Of a stretch of DNA of 38,174 nt, positions 7,703 to 15,618 are shown piece after piece. Numbering within the stretch: the first letter of the stretch is position 1; each line of letters opens with the position of its first letter. A model generated the notes under the pieces. It had not been told where the DNA came from, did not search any database, and worked only from the letters and a program-made list of their open reading frames with translations. The DNA is from Leptolyngbyaceae cyanobacterium M33_DOE_097 (GTDB lineage: Bacteria; Cyanobacteriota; Cyanobacteriia; Leptolyngbyales; Leptolyngbyaceae), in assembly GCA_015296075.1 (NCBI GenBank), contig DVDV01000019.1, positions 1 to 38,174 of the forward strand, read 5' to 3'. Made by a program: the position numbers and the translations under genes.

Positions 7703-10700
7703 ATGGCACTGCTGCACGGTAGCTGGTTAATCTCCACAAGCGCGCTCAAAGTATCTCAAACATCTGAGCCTACCACTGATCGCACCTTTTCTGAGCCAGC
7801 CTTAGAAGGGCTGTTTTTGTGGGGTGAGGCTTGGCGACGCACCGAGCCGCAAGTGTTCGATCCCCCAACACTTGCGCCCCATCCCTACGGGTTATTGCAA
7901 GATGAGCTGCTCAAGTTTTTGCACGAGCTGCAACAAACGGGCAGCATTCGTCTGCCTGAGTCTTTAGCGAAGTTTGCGGTGGCGACCACCGACCAATTAT
8001 TAAGCTGGCGATCGCGACCGCTGGCTGTGCCCTCCTACCCCGTCACAGGCGATGCCGAAACCCTGCAAGCGGCTGCCGTGTTGCCGCTCCACTCTGCCGC
8101 CACTGAGCCAGAGCCACTGTTTCTTTATCCGTGGCAGGTTGAAGGTATCTTTTTGCCCGCAGCAGAGGCGATCGCGCTGTTAAACTCGATGCCACTCAGC
8201 GCTGTTGATCAAAACACTCAGATTGGCGGTGATTTGCGGTTTTGGTCGCATGTCACTCGTTGGAGCCTTGATCTGCTGGCACGCGACAAATTTTTGCCAA
8301 CGATTGAGCTACAAAATGACCAGAGTGGCATTGCCCGTTGGAGTCCTTTGTTAGACAGCAGTGCTGACCAGATTCGGCTAGCCCAGTTCATCAAGGTGAT
8401 GCCCGTCGTTTGCCAGATGTATGCACCGTTGCAGGCAGAAGCAGAAACTCCAGGGTTAGCAATGGCTCTGCCAAGCGAACCGCAAGAACTGCTGCAAAGC
8501 TTTATTAGTCAACTGATTGATACCCATGTGCGAGCCGTAGCTGCCAGCTATAACCTATCCCCAGCCCCCGAAAAAACAGGACGAGTTAACTTAAGTCGGC
8601 AACCGGGAGGCAGCAAAACTGTGGCGATCGCCTCCCCCACTAAGGAATGGCTCGAAGCCTTGCAACAACCGCACGGCACTGTCGCGACTTCCGGATTGCA
8701 AGCCCTGGCGCAAGCACTTAATACCTGGGTGACACCTCTGCAAAATCGGCGGTTTGAGGTCAATCTTTACCGCACCTGCCTCTACTTGCATCCACCCGCT
8801 GCAAACGAGACAACCTGGCGCTTAGAGTATTTCTTGCAGGCGATCGATGACGAAACCTTTCTGATCAGCGCCCCCGTAATTTGGAACAATCCTGTCGCGC
8901 AGTTACGCTATCAGGGACGGGCGATCGCGCAACCGCAGGAGACCTTCTTAATGGGCTTAGGCTTAGCGTCTCGTTTGTTTGCGCCAATTGAGCCAAGCCT
9001 GCAAGAAGCACGCCCCCAGTTTTGTCCTCTCAACCCGTTTCAAGCCTACGACTTCATCAAATCCACTGCCTGGCGTTTGCAAGATAGTGGCATTGGTGTA
9101 CTCATGCCCGAAAGCCTCTCTAGTCAGGGGAGTTGGGCAAACCGTTTGGGTCTTAAAATTCAAGCGCAAACAGGCAAGTTACAAAAAGGTCAGCGCCTTG
9201 GTTTGCAAAGCCTGCTCAACTTTCAGTGGGAGTTAACAATCGGTGGTCAAACCCTGTCAAAAGCAGAGTTTGATCGGTTAGTGGCACTCAACATGCCCCT
9301 GGTTGAAATTAATGGAGAATGGGTCGAGTTGCGCCCCTCTGATGTCAAAGCTGCTCAGCAGTTTTTTGCGACCCGTAAAGACCAACCCGCGCTTTCGCTC
9401 GAAGATGCTCTGCGGATCAGCACAGGCGACACCCAGATGATCGAAAAACTCCCGGTTGTCGGGTTTGAAGCGTCGGGGCCACTACAGGACTTAATCAACA
9501 CCTTGACGGGCAACCGGACGTTAACTCCGATCGAAGAGCCTGACGAGTTTCGCGGGGAACTACGCCCTTACCAGGCTCGTGGGGTGGGCTGGTTGGCGTT
9601 TTTAGAACAGTGGGGTTTGGGGGCTTGCCTCGCGGATGACATGGGTTTGGGAAAAACCATTCAGTTGATTGCGTTTTTGCTGCATCTGAAAGAGCAAGAT
9701 AACTTAAAAGCTCCTATCCTGCTTGTGTGTCCAACGTCTGTACTGGGCAACTGGGAGCGCGAGGTGAAACGCTTTGCCCCGACCCTGAAAGTGACTGTCC
9801 ATCATGGCGATCAGCGCCCCAAGGGAAAAGATCTGGTCAAAGCGGTCAAAGGCAAAGACCTGATTGTGACGAGCTACCCTCTGGTGCAGCGCGATTTGAA
9901 AGACTTGCAGGCGATCGCGTGGCAGGGTGTGGTCTTAGATGAAGCGCAAAACGTTAAAAATCCAGAGGCGAAGCAATCGCAAGCTGTTCGTCAACTCGAA
10001 ACCCAGTTTCGGATTGCGTTGACTGGCACCCCTGTCGAAAATCGCCTGTCAGAGTTATGGTCAATTATGGATTTTCTCAATCCGGGCTATTTGGGGCCAA
10101 AAAACTTCTTTCAGCGTCGATTTGCCACTCCGATCGAGCGGTACGGTGACACCGACTCCCTGCGAACCCTGAGATCGCTCGTGCAGCCCTTTATTTTGCG
10201 CCGCCTCAAGACCGATAAAGAAATCATTCAAGACTTGCCCGAAAAGCAAGAAATGGCGGTGTTTTGTGGGTTAACGGCTGAGCAAGCCGCGCTCTACCAG
10301 AGCGTTGTCGAAAAATCCTTAGCTGAGATTGAGGCGGCTGACGGGATTCAACGACGCGGCATCATTCTGGCAGTACTGGTCAAGTTAAAGCAGATTTGTA
10401 ACCATCCCGCCTTGTTTTTAAAGGACGAATCGCCACCTCCCAGCAAAGGGCGCAAAAAAGCGGAGCCAACTACGCAACTGGTAACCCCCGCTTTTGACCT
10501 GCGATCGGGTAAGCTGCAACGCCTTGAAGAAATGTTGGAAGAAGTGACAGCAGAAGGCGATCGCGCCCTGATCTTCACCCAGTTTTCCGAATGGGGCAAG
10601 TTGCTGCAAGCGCACCTCGAAAAGCAGTGGAACCAGGAAGTGTTGTTTCTCTACGGCAGCACCAGCAAAAAGCAACGGGAAGAGATGATCGATCGCTTTC

Positions 10701-11053
10701 AGCACGACCCCCAGGGGCCACGCCTGTTCATTCTGTCGCTCAAAGCGGGTGGTGTCGGTTTAAACCTGACTCGCGCCAACCATGTCTTTCACTTCGATCG
10801 CTGGTGGAACCCGGCTGTTGAAAATCAAGCCACCGACCGCGTGTTTCGAATTGGGCAAACACGTAATGTGCAAGTCCACAAGTTTGTCTGCACTGGCACG
10901 CTTGAAGAAAAGATTCACGACATGATCGAGAGCAAAAAAGCCCTGGCTGAGCAAGTGGTCGGCACCGGGGAAAACTGGCTGACAGAACTCGACACCGACC
11001 AACTACGCGACTTACTCTTGCTCGATCGCCGCGCCATCATTGGCGAGACATGA
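7703..11053 (+). CDS. SNF2/RapA-family DEAD/DEAH-box helicase
   Basis: A 1116-residue Swi2/Snf2 ATPase with the large N-terminal region (about 1-560) typical of bacterial SNF2 proteins carrying the helicase-associated DUF3670 domain. The motor starts with FRGELRPYQARGVGWLAFL and has Walker A DDMGLGKT (about 645-652), motif II DEAQ (about 746-749) and TGTPVENRL. The second RecA lobe has RALIFTQFSEWGKLLQ, LKAGGVGLNLT and QATDRVFRIGQ (about 1040-1050). These enzymes translocate on double-stranded DNA to remodel protein-DNA complexes; the bacterial role may resemble RapA, which recycles RNA polymerase, but that is inference. It starts at ATG 7703 (MALLHGSWL), which matches the family N-terminus. 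No restriction or phage-defence partner lies nearby, so a defence role is not supported. Confidence 0.93.
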   Translation: MALLHGSWLISTSALKVSQTSEPTTDRTFSEPALEGLFLWGEAWRRTEPQVFDPPTLAPHPYGLLQDELLKFLHELQQTGSIRLPESLAKFAVATTDQLLSWRSRPLAVPSYPVTGDAETLQAAAVLPLHSAATEPEPLFLYPWQVEGIFLPAAEAIALLNSMPLSAVDQNTQIGGDLRFWSHVTRWSLDLLARDKFLPTIELQNDQSGIARWSPLLDSSADQIRLAQFIKVMPVVCQMYAPLQAEAETPGLAMALPSEPQELLQSFISQLIDTHVRAVAASYNLSPAPEKTGRVNLSRQPGGSKTVAIASPTKEWLEALQQPHGTVATSGLQALAQALNTWVTPLQNRRFEVNLYRTCLYLHPPAANETTWRLEYFLQAIDDETFLISAPVIWNNPVAQLRYQGRAIAQPQETFLMGLGLASRLFAPIEPSLQEARPQFCPLNPFQAYDFIKSTAWRLQDSGIGVLMPESLSSQGSWANRLGLKIQAQTGKLQKGQRLGLQSLLNFQWELTIGGQTLSKAEFDRLVALNMPLVEINGEWVELRPSDVKAAQQFFATRKDQPALSLEDALRISTGDTQMIEKLPVVGFEASGPLQDLINTLTGNRTLTPIEEPDEFRGELRPYQARGVGWLAFLEQWGLGACLADDMGLGKTIQLIAFLLHLKEQDNLKAPILLVCPTSVLGNWEREVKRFAPTLKVTVHHGDQRPKGKDLVKAVKGKDLIVTSYPLVQRDLKDLQAIAWQGVVLDEAQNVKNPEAKQSQAVRQLETQFRIALTGTPVENRLSELWSIMDFLNPGYLGPKNFFQRRFATPIERYGDTDSLRTLRSLVQPFILRRLKTDKEIIQDLPEKQEMAVFCGLTAEQAALYQSVVEKSLAEIEAADGIQRRGIILAVLVKLKQICNHPALFLKDESPPPSKGRKKAEPTTQLVTPAFDLRSGKLQRLEEMLEEVTAEGDRALIFTQFSEWGKLLQAHLEKQWNQEVLFLYGSTSKKQREEMIDRFQHDPQGPRLFILSLKAGGVGLNLTRANHVFHFDRWWNPAVENQATDRVFRIGQTRNVQVHKFVCTGTLEEKIHDMIESKKALAEQVVGTGENWLTELDTDQLRDLLLLDRRAIIGET

Positions 11054-11088
11054 CATTTAGAATCGCGAATTCAATCAATCCGCAAACT

Positions 11089-11154
11089 GTACGGGCGGGT
11101 TTAGCAGAACCATCTTCAGCCTGTCGTGGATTTAACGGCAAAACCCACCCCTAC
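11089..11154. repeat. Stem-forming interspersed repeat (REP-like)
   Basis: Arms at 11089-11102 (GTACGGGCGGGTTT) and 11141-11154 (AAACCCACCCCTAC) are complementary at 12 of 14 positions and enclose about 38 bases. GTAGGGGYGGGTTT-type stems resemble dispersed repeats in many cyanobacterial genomes. It lies between the convergent helicase and WD40 genes, where it could also act as a transcription barrier. Confidence 0.55.
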
Positions 11155-11201
11155 GCAACATCGAACTGATTTAATCCATGCCCCTTAGACGATTCCCGGT
11201 G

Positions 11202-12257
11202 TTAGCGGATTTGCCAAACATTGACTGTTTTATCTTCGCTGGCGCTGGCAACGTAGCGTCCGTTGGGGCTAACGGCGATCGCCATGATTGGTCGTTTGTG
11301 GCCTTCGAGGGTGGCTAGCAATTCACCTGAATCAGTACTCCACAGACGCACGGTTTGGTCTTTACTGCCGCTGACAATCGTGCGGCCATCGGGGGTAAAC
11401 TTGACCGATCTCACCCAGTCTTTGTGCCCGGTAAACGTGCGAAGCAACTCACCGCTCGACAAGTCCCACAGTTTAATTGTCTTATCTGCACTGGCGCTGG
11501 CAATATAGCGACCATTGGGGCTGACCGCGACTGACAACACCCAGTCTGGGTGCGCCTTAATCGTGCGTAACAACCGTCCCGGATTGCGCTCATCGGGCAC
11601 CTGCCAAACGCGAATTGTTTTATCCAGGCCGCCGCTGCCACTTACCAATATCGAGCGATCCGGACTGAAAGCAACCGAGGTCACGTAATCCGTATGTCCT
11701 TTGAGTGTGGCAATTTCATTTCCGGTGCGAAGCTGCACAATGCGAATTGTCTTGTCGAGGCTGCCGGCGGCAAAGATGTCACCATCCGGCGCGATCGCCA
11801 CCGAGCGAATCATCGCCGAAAAACCTGAAAAAGTGCGTAAGAGATCGCCACTACTAATGCGCCACAACTTCACTGTCTTGTCGGTGCCACTGTTGAGCAG
11901 CGTTTGACCATCCGGACTGACGGCAACCCCATTCACGGTCAGATTGCCGGATAGGGTTCGCACTAGCTTGCCGCTTTCCAAATCCCAAAAGCGAATGCTA
12001 CGGTCAGTGCTGCCGCTGATGATTGTTTCGTTATCATTGGCGATCGCCACCGAATTCACCGAGTTGGTGTGTCCCGTAAACGTGCGAACTAAACGGCCTG
12101 AATCAACTGCTTTGGGTTGGGCTGCAACCAGTTGTGGGTTCTCGCTGGCCTGTGCCCTTGCGCTGGTGATCAGCGGCAATATGCTAGGGGCGATCGCGCT
12201 GGCAAGGAGTCCTAAGCTGATCGTGAGGGAAAAGAGGGGTCGCTTCATCGGTGTCAC
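11202..12257 (-). CDS. Exported WD40-repeat beta-propeller protein
   Basis: A 351-residue protein with a signal peptide (basic MKRP, hydrophobic core, predicted cleavage after TSARA at about residue 35). Seven WD40 repeats of about 41 residues follow, enough for one closed seven-blade propeller. Repeats carry the usual marks: GH near the start (GHTNSV, GHTDYV, GHKDWV), SPDG/SPNG turns and strands ending in W plus a polar residue (RFWDL, KLWDL, NVWQI). Blades 2 and 3 have lost the GH (SGNLT, SGFSA) and blade 3 has IVQ instead of W. There is no kinase or other domain, so it is probably a periplasmic or secreted scaffold with unknown partners. No lipobox is visible. It may be cotranscribed with the DUF2233 gene 171 bp upstream, though an inverted repeat lies between them. 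Confidence 0.88.
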   Translation of the reverse strand: MTPMKRPLFSLTISLGLLASAIAPSILPLITSARAQASENPQLVAAQPKAVDSGRLVRTFTGHTNSVNSVAIANDNETIISGSTDRSIRFWDLESGKLVRTLSGNLTVNGVAVSPDGQTLLNSGTDKTVKLWRISSGDLLRTFSGFSAMIRSVAIAPDGDIFAAGSLDKTIRIVQLRTGNEIATLKGHTDYVTSVAFSPDRSILVSGSGGLDKTIRVWQVPDERNPGRLLRTIKAHPDWVLSVAVSPNGRYIASASADKTIKLWDLSSGELLRTFTGHKDWVRSVKFTPDGRTIVSGSKDQTVRLWSTDSGELLATLEGHKRPIMAIAVSPNGRYVASASEDKTVNVWQIR

Positions 12258-12317
12258 GTCCTAACTGAATGGGGTTGTGACTAAGCTACCGATTGTGAAC
12301 CCTTGATTCTTGGTTAG

Positions 12318-12407
12318 TTTGGGTCTACCCGTTTGCCTGCGTTGGTCACGTTTTTGGCTGTTTTCGGCAAGGCTAGAGAAAAAGGTGCGATCGCGGGTAG
12401 ACCCAAA
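12318..12407. repeat. Perfect 14-bp inverted repeat
   Basis: TTTGGGTCTACCCG (12318-12331) and CGGGTAGACCCAAA (12394-12407) are perfect complements separated by 62 bases. They lie upstream of the WD40 gene and downstream of the DUF2233 gene. The element could be a small non-autonomous repeat, a terminator stem or a cruciform-forming site; no T-tract follows either arm. Confidence 0.65.
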
Positions 12408-12428
12408 GCACGATACGCGATCGCCTCT

Positions 12429-13328
12429 CTAATTCCGGCGTGTGTCTTGCACAACCAGCACCGACTTCACCGGACGAACCAGACGCGAGCCATCAGCAGC
12501 AACTTTGCCAATATGGGTCTTCCCTTGAAAGAACAGAGCTGAAGAGGTTCCACCATCTAGATTTAAGGCTTCGACTGCGCCCAGGTCACGCATTAAACCT
12601 GCCAGGGCTGGCAATGGCATCCCCGACTTGTAAGGCTCCTGAGGAAGTTGAGCCACCATCACCAAGATCACGCTATTGTCCGCTGCTAAACCAACTGCTG
12701 AGCGAGCATTGAGTGTGTTTATCCCAATTGGATCTCGCGTCATCACACCACCTTTTGAGGCAGTAAAGGCTTCTTCCTCTGCTCGTAATTGAGGTAGTAG
12801 CGTAGGGCCAGCCCCCAACTCTTCAAGCACACGGCATTCGGGTGGGGCTAGCTCAGTCGCCGGGGCAATGTCGTAGCGAATTTGGCCAGCACAGCGATAG
12901 CGGCGAAACGTGGGACGTTCCATAATCCGCGTCAGGTAAGGTGCCATTTCCAAATTATTCACCAACCGCTCATTATCTTGTGGGTTGGCAACCGTTTTCC
13001 CTTTCAGCACAACAAAGGACGTAGACTTTTGATTTACTGGGTCAAAGTAGCCCCCATTTAACACCGCGATCGCCTCTTCCCGTTTAGCAAAAGTTGCAAC
13101 GTTATCCACCGTGTCAGAAATGGCAGGCAAGACTCGGTAAGGTGCCCCCGCAGGAATTCGGATGATGTGAACGTCACTTAGCCCAATCGTTCTTCGCTCA
13201 TAGCTGAGTTCAGGCTTTGGTGGTGGAGCGGGTTCTTTCTCAGCTTTTGACCGCCTTTCAGGAACACAACCCGCCAATGCAACGGTCACTAACCCTAACA
13301 GCCAGCACCGTAACCATCGTTTTTCCAT
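12429..13328 (-). CDS. Phosphodiester glycosidase (DUF2233/NAGPA) lipoprotein
   Basis: A protein of 299 residues when started at ATG 13328. That start gives a clean lipoprotein signal: MEKRW, a hydrophobic stretch and lipobox LAGC (Cys about residue 20). Starting 60 bases upstream would bury the signal. The mature part shows DUF2233 marks: VLNGGYFDP, RDPIGINTLNARSAVGL and LNLDGGTSSALFF, the last holding the conserved Asp-Gly-Gly. Relatives include mammalian NAGPA (uncovering enzyme), which cleaves GlcNAc from a phosphodiester, and exported bacterial proteins thought to act on envelope glycans. The substrate here is unknown. The gene is divergent from a double glycosyltransferase across 336 bp, hinting at a surface-polysaccharide setting (inference). 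Confidence 0.85.
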   Translation of the reverse strand: MEKRWLRCWLLGLVTVALAGCVPERRSKAEKEPAPPPKPELSYERRTIGLSDVHIIRIPAGAPYRVLPAISDTVDNVATFAKREEAIAVLNGGYFDPVNQKSTSFVVLKGKTVANPQDNERLVNNLEMAPYLTRIMERPTFRRYRCAGQIRYDIAPATELAPPECRVLEELGAGPTLLPQLRAEEEAFTASKGGVMTRDPIGINTLNARSAVGLAADNSVILVMVAQLPQEPYKSGMPLPALAGLMRDLGAVEALNLDGGTSSALFFQGKTHIGKVAADGSRLVRPVKSVLVVQDTRRN

Positions 13329-13394
13329 GCAATTCACCCGCCAAACGTCACCAATAGCCTTTATGAACTGCATTCGCAGCACGACCAACCCTTA

Positions 13395-13429
13395 TTTCTC
13401 TCAGGCAATCCCATTATGACTGAGAGAAA
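13395..13429. promoter_or_regulatory. 10-bp inverted repeat in a divergent promoter region
   Basis: TTTCTCTCAG (13395-13404) and CTGAGAGAAA (13420-13429) form a perfect inverted repeat with a 15-base spacer. It lies 67 bp upstream of the lipoprotein start and about 235 bp upstream of the glycosyltransferase. The spacing suits a dimeric regulator's operator, or a hairpin in the lipoprotein 5' leader. The rest of the gap shows no recognisable gene. Confidence 0.4.
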
Positions 13430-13664
13430 GTTCAAGTAGAGGGCTTAAACCGAAACAGTTAAAGGATTCCTCAAATCGGCTTTAATAGCTCACTTATTTT
13501 TCACTTAATAAAAGGTTATTCAACCTACCTCTAAGGAATTCAAATTACCATCCTTTGGCGATCGCTGACAGGCTAGATCCTATCGTCACTTTGGTTTTCA
13601 TCTGAGAGCCACCTCAAGAGTCCGGGTTGACAGAAAGACCATTCCAAGACTCAATAGTTCATGA

Positions 13665-15527
13665 ATGCAAAACTCGCTGATTTTTTATATGACCGCATAC
13701 CTCGTAACCTTGAAGCGGAAATTCAAGATTTTTCTCTCAATCTGGCAACAAGATGGGGGGAAAACAGCGGTCAAACGAACTTATCAGTGGTTTCGCAAGC
13801 GATTCATCAAACAGCGGCTTTACTCAAGCTATGAAAGCTGGATTCTTGAAAATCAACTGAAACCTGAGCAGATTCAAGCGGCAACGGCAGCGATTCAAAA
13901 ATGGGAAAATCAACCCAAATTTTCCATCATCATGCCGGTCTACAACGTCAATGCGGTTTGGTTAAAGAAAGCAATTCAATCTGTACAAAATCAAATCTAT
14001 TCAAATTGGGAGCTCTGTATTGCAGATGACGCATCTACCGAAAGTTATATTGCACCTATTTTGAAGCGGTATAGTCGAGCTGATTCCCGCATTAAGGTTG
14101 TTTTTCGGACTGAGAACGGTGGTATCTCTGCCGCCAGCAATGATGCACTCGCGATCGCAACGGGCGACTATATCGCACTGCTAGATCACGATGATGAATT
14201 GGCGATCGATGCTTTGTATGAGAACGCAAAGCTGATCAATCAACATCCAGAAGCCGATTTCATCTACAGCGATGAAGATAAAATTGACCCGTCGGGCACA
14301 CGCATAAGCCCTTTCTTAAAACCAGGTTGGTCGCCTGACTTCTTTCACCAGTTGATGTACACCTGCCATTTGGGGGTCTATCGCACCAGCCTGGTACGCA
14401 AGATTGGCGGCTTTCGCAGTGAGTTTGATGGCTCGCAAGATTATGACCTGGTGCTACGCTTTACTGAACACACCCAAAACATTTTTCACATCCCCAAGTT
14501 CCTCTATCACTGGCGCATTATTCCCGCTTCAACGAGTGCCGATGAGCAGGCTAAACCCTGGGCTTACACCGCTAGCCAGAGGGCTTTGCAGGAATCGCTC
14601 GATCGCAGTCCCTATCCCGGCACAGTCGAGCAATGCACTTATGGTCCCTCAATCTACTTTAAGCTGCATCGCAAACTGATTGACCAGCCCGTGATTAGTA
14701 TTGTGATTCCCAGTGCAGGCAAAATTGGCAACGTGAATGGACAGGATTGTTGTCTGTTAGAGAACTGTGTCAAGAGTATTCTAGAAAACAGCACTTACAC
14801 AAATATTGAAGTTGTTATCATTGATGGTTGCGATATTCCAAATGAGGTGTTTGAAAGATTAGAAGAAAGACTTCTGCATAGCAAAGCGGTTGGCTATAAA
14901 TTTATTCACGCCAATGAGCCATTCAACTATTCAAAGCGCATCAATCAGGGCGTTGCAGCCGCAACAGGCGAGTTTGTCGTTCTCCTCAACGATGACACCG
15001 AAGTGATTGCTCCCGACTGGTTGGAATCCATGCTAGAGCTGGCTCAACAAAGCGGAGTGGGTGCCGTTGGGGCAAAACTATTATTTGCCGATCGCCGCAT
15101 TCAGCACGCCGGAGTTGTTGTCGTTAGCAGCAACCCAACCCACGCCTGTTATGGGTTTGATGGCGATCATCCCGGTTATGTCTTCTCAAATATGACCAAT
15201 CGTAACTATCTGGCTGTTACCGCTGCTTGTTTGATGGTCAGACACAAATACTTTGAAGAAGTCAATGGGTTAGACGAAACCTTTGATGTGAACTACAACG
15301 ATGTTGATTTTTGTCTGAAGTTGCACCGAGCAGGCTACCGCAACGTTATGACCCCCGACGCTGAGCTATTTCACTACGAATCAATGACTCGCCCACCCAG
15401 CGTTCGGCAAGATGAAATTGATCTATTTCGCGATCGCTGGATGGGATACATCAACAGTCTAGGCGGCGACCCTTATTACAACGCCAACTTCATTCAATCC
15501 AATCCATTCTTTCAGACACCCTGGTAA
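13665..15527 (+). CDS. Double-domain family 2 glycosyltransferase
   Basis: A 620-residue protein with two GT-A (GT2) domains. The first begins at about residue 86 with FSIIMPVYN and has IADDAS and the metal-binding LLDHDDELA. The second begins at about 343 with VISIVIPSAGK and has LLNDDTEVIAPDWL; later FDVNYNDVDFCLKLHRAGY and LFHYESMTR match O-antigen and rhamnan-type enzymes. It likely transfers sugars from nucleotide donors onto a lipid-linked or surface glycan. The first about 80 residues are basic and helical, possibly for membrane contact. No membrane helix is evident. No good ribosome binding site precedes ATG 13665; ATG 13689 (MTAYLVTLKRKF) is an alternative start. It stands without other glycan genes except the divergent DUF2233 lipoprotein gene. 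Confidence 0.88.
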   Translation: MQNSLIFYMTAYLVTLKRKFKIFLSIWQQDGGKTAVKRTYQWFRKRFIKQRLYSSYESWILENQLKPEQIQAATAAIQKWENQPKFSIIMPVYNVNAVWLKKAIQSVQNQIYSNWELCIADDASTESYIAPILKRYSRADSRIKVVFRTENGGISAASNDALAIATGDYIALLDHDDELAIDALYENAKLINQHPEADFIYSDEDKIDPSGTRISPFLKPGWSPDFFHQLMYTCHLGVYRTSLVRKIGGFRSEFDGSQDYDLVLRFTEHTQNIFHIPKFLYHWRIIPASTSADEQAKPWAYTASQRALQESLDRSPYPGTVEQCTYGPSIYFKLHRKLIDQPVISIVIPSAGKIGNVNGQDCCLLENCVKSILENSTYTNIEVVIIDGCDIPNEVFERLEERLLHSKAVGYKFIHANEPFNYSKRINQGVAAATGEFVVLLNDDTEVIAPDWLESMLELAQQSGVGAVGAKLLFADRRIQHAGVVVVSSNPTHACYGFDGDHPGYVFSNMTNRNYLAVTAACLMVRHKYFEEVNGLDETFDVNYNDVDFCLKLHRAGYRNVMTPDAELFHYESMTRPPSVRQDEIDLFRDRWMGYINSLGGDPYYNANFIQSNPFFQTPW

Positions 15528-15573
15528 AGCATTGTCGAGTGTCGAGATTTTTGGGATCAGCATCCCGGTGCTG

Positions 15574-15595
15574 GGGGCGTTTTGCAAAACGCCCC
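15574..15595. terminator. Perfect 22-bp palindrome between convergent genes
   Basis: An 11-bp arm, GGGGCGTTTTG, is followed at once by its exact complement, CAAAACGCCCC, giving a GC-capped perfect palindrome. It lies between the stops of the glycosyltransferase (+) and the kinase-like gene (-). It could act as a bidirectional terminator, although T-tracts are absent. CGCCCCTAC ends are typical of dispersed cyanobacterial palindromes. Confidence 0.5.
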
Positions 15596-15618
15596 TACAG
15601 AATTCACACACCCTGGGA

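Noticed and set aside
7703-11053. SNF2 helicase as part of a phage-defence system (DISARM- or Dnd-like)
   Set aside because: Neighbours are housekeeping genes; no methyltransferase, nuclease or PLD partner lies nearby, and the N-terminal architecture matches ordinary bacterial SNF2 proteins.
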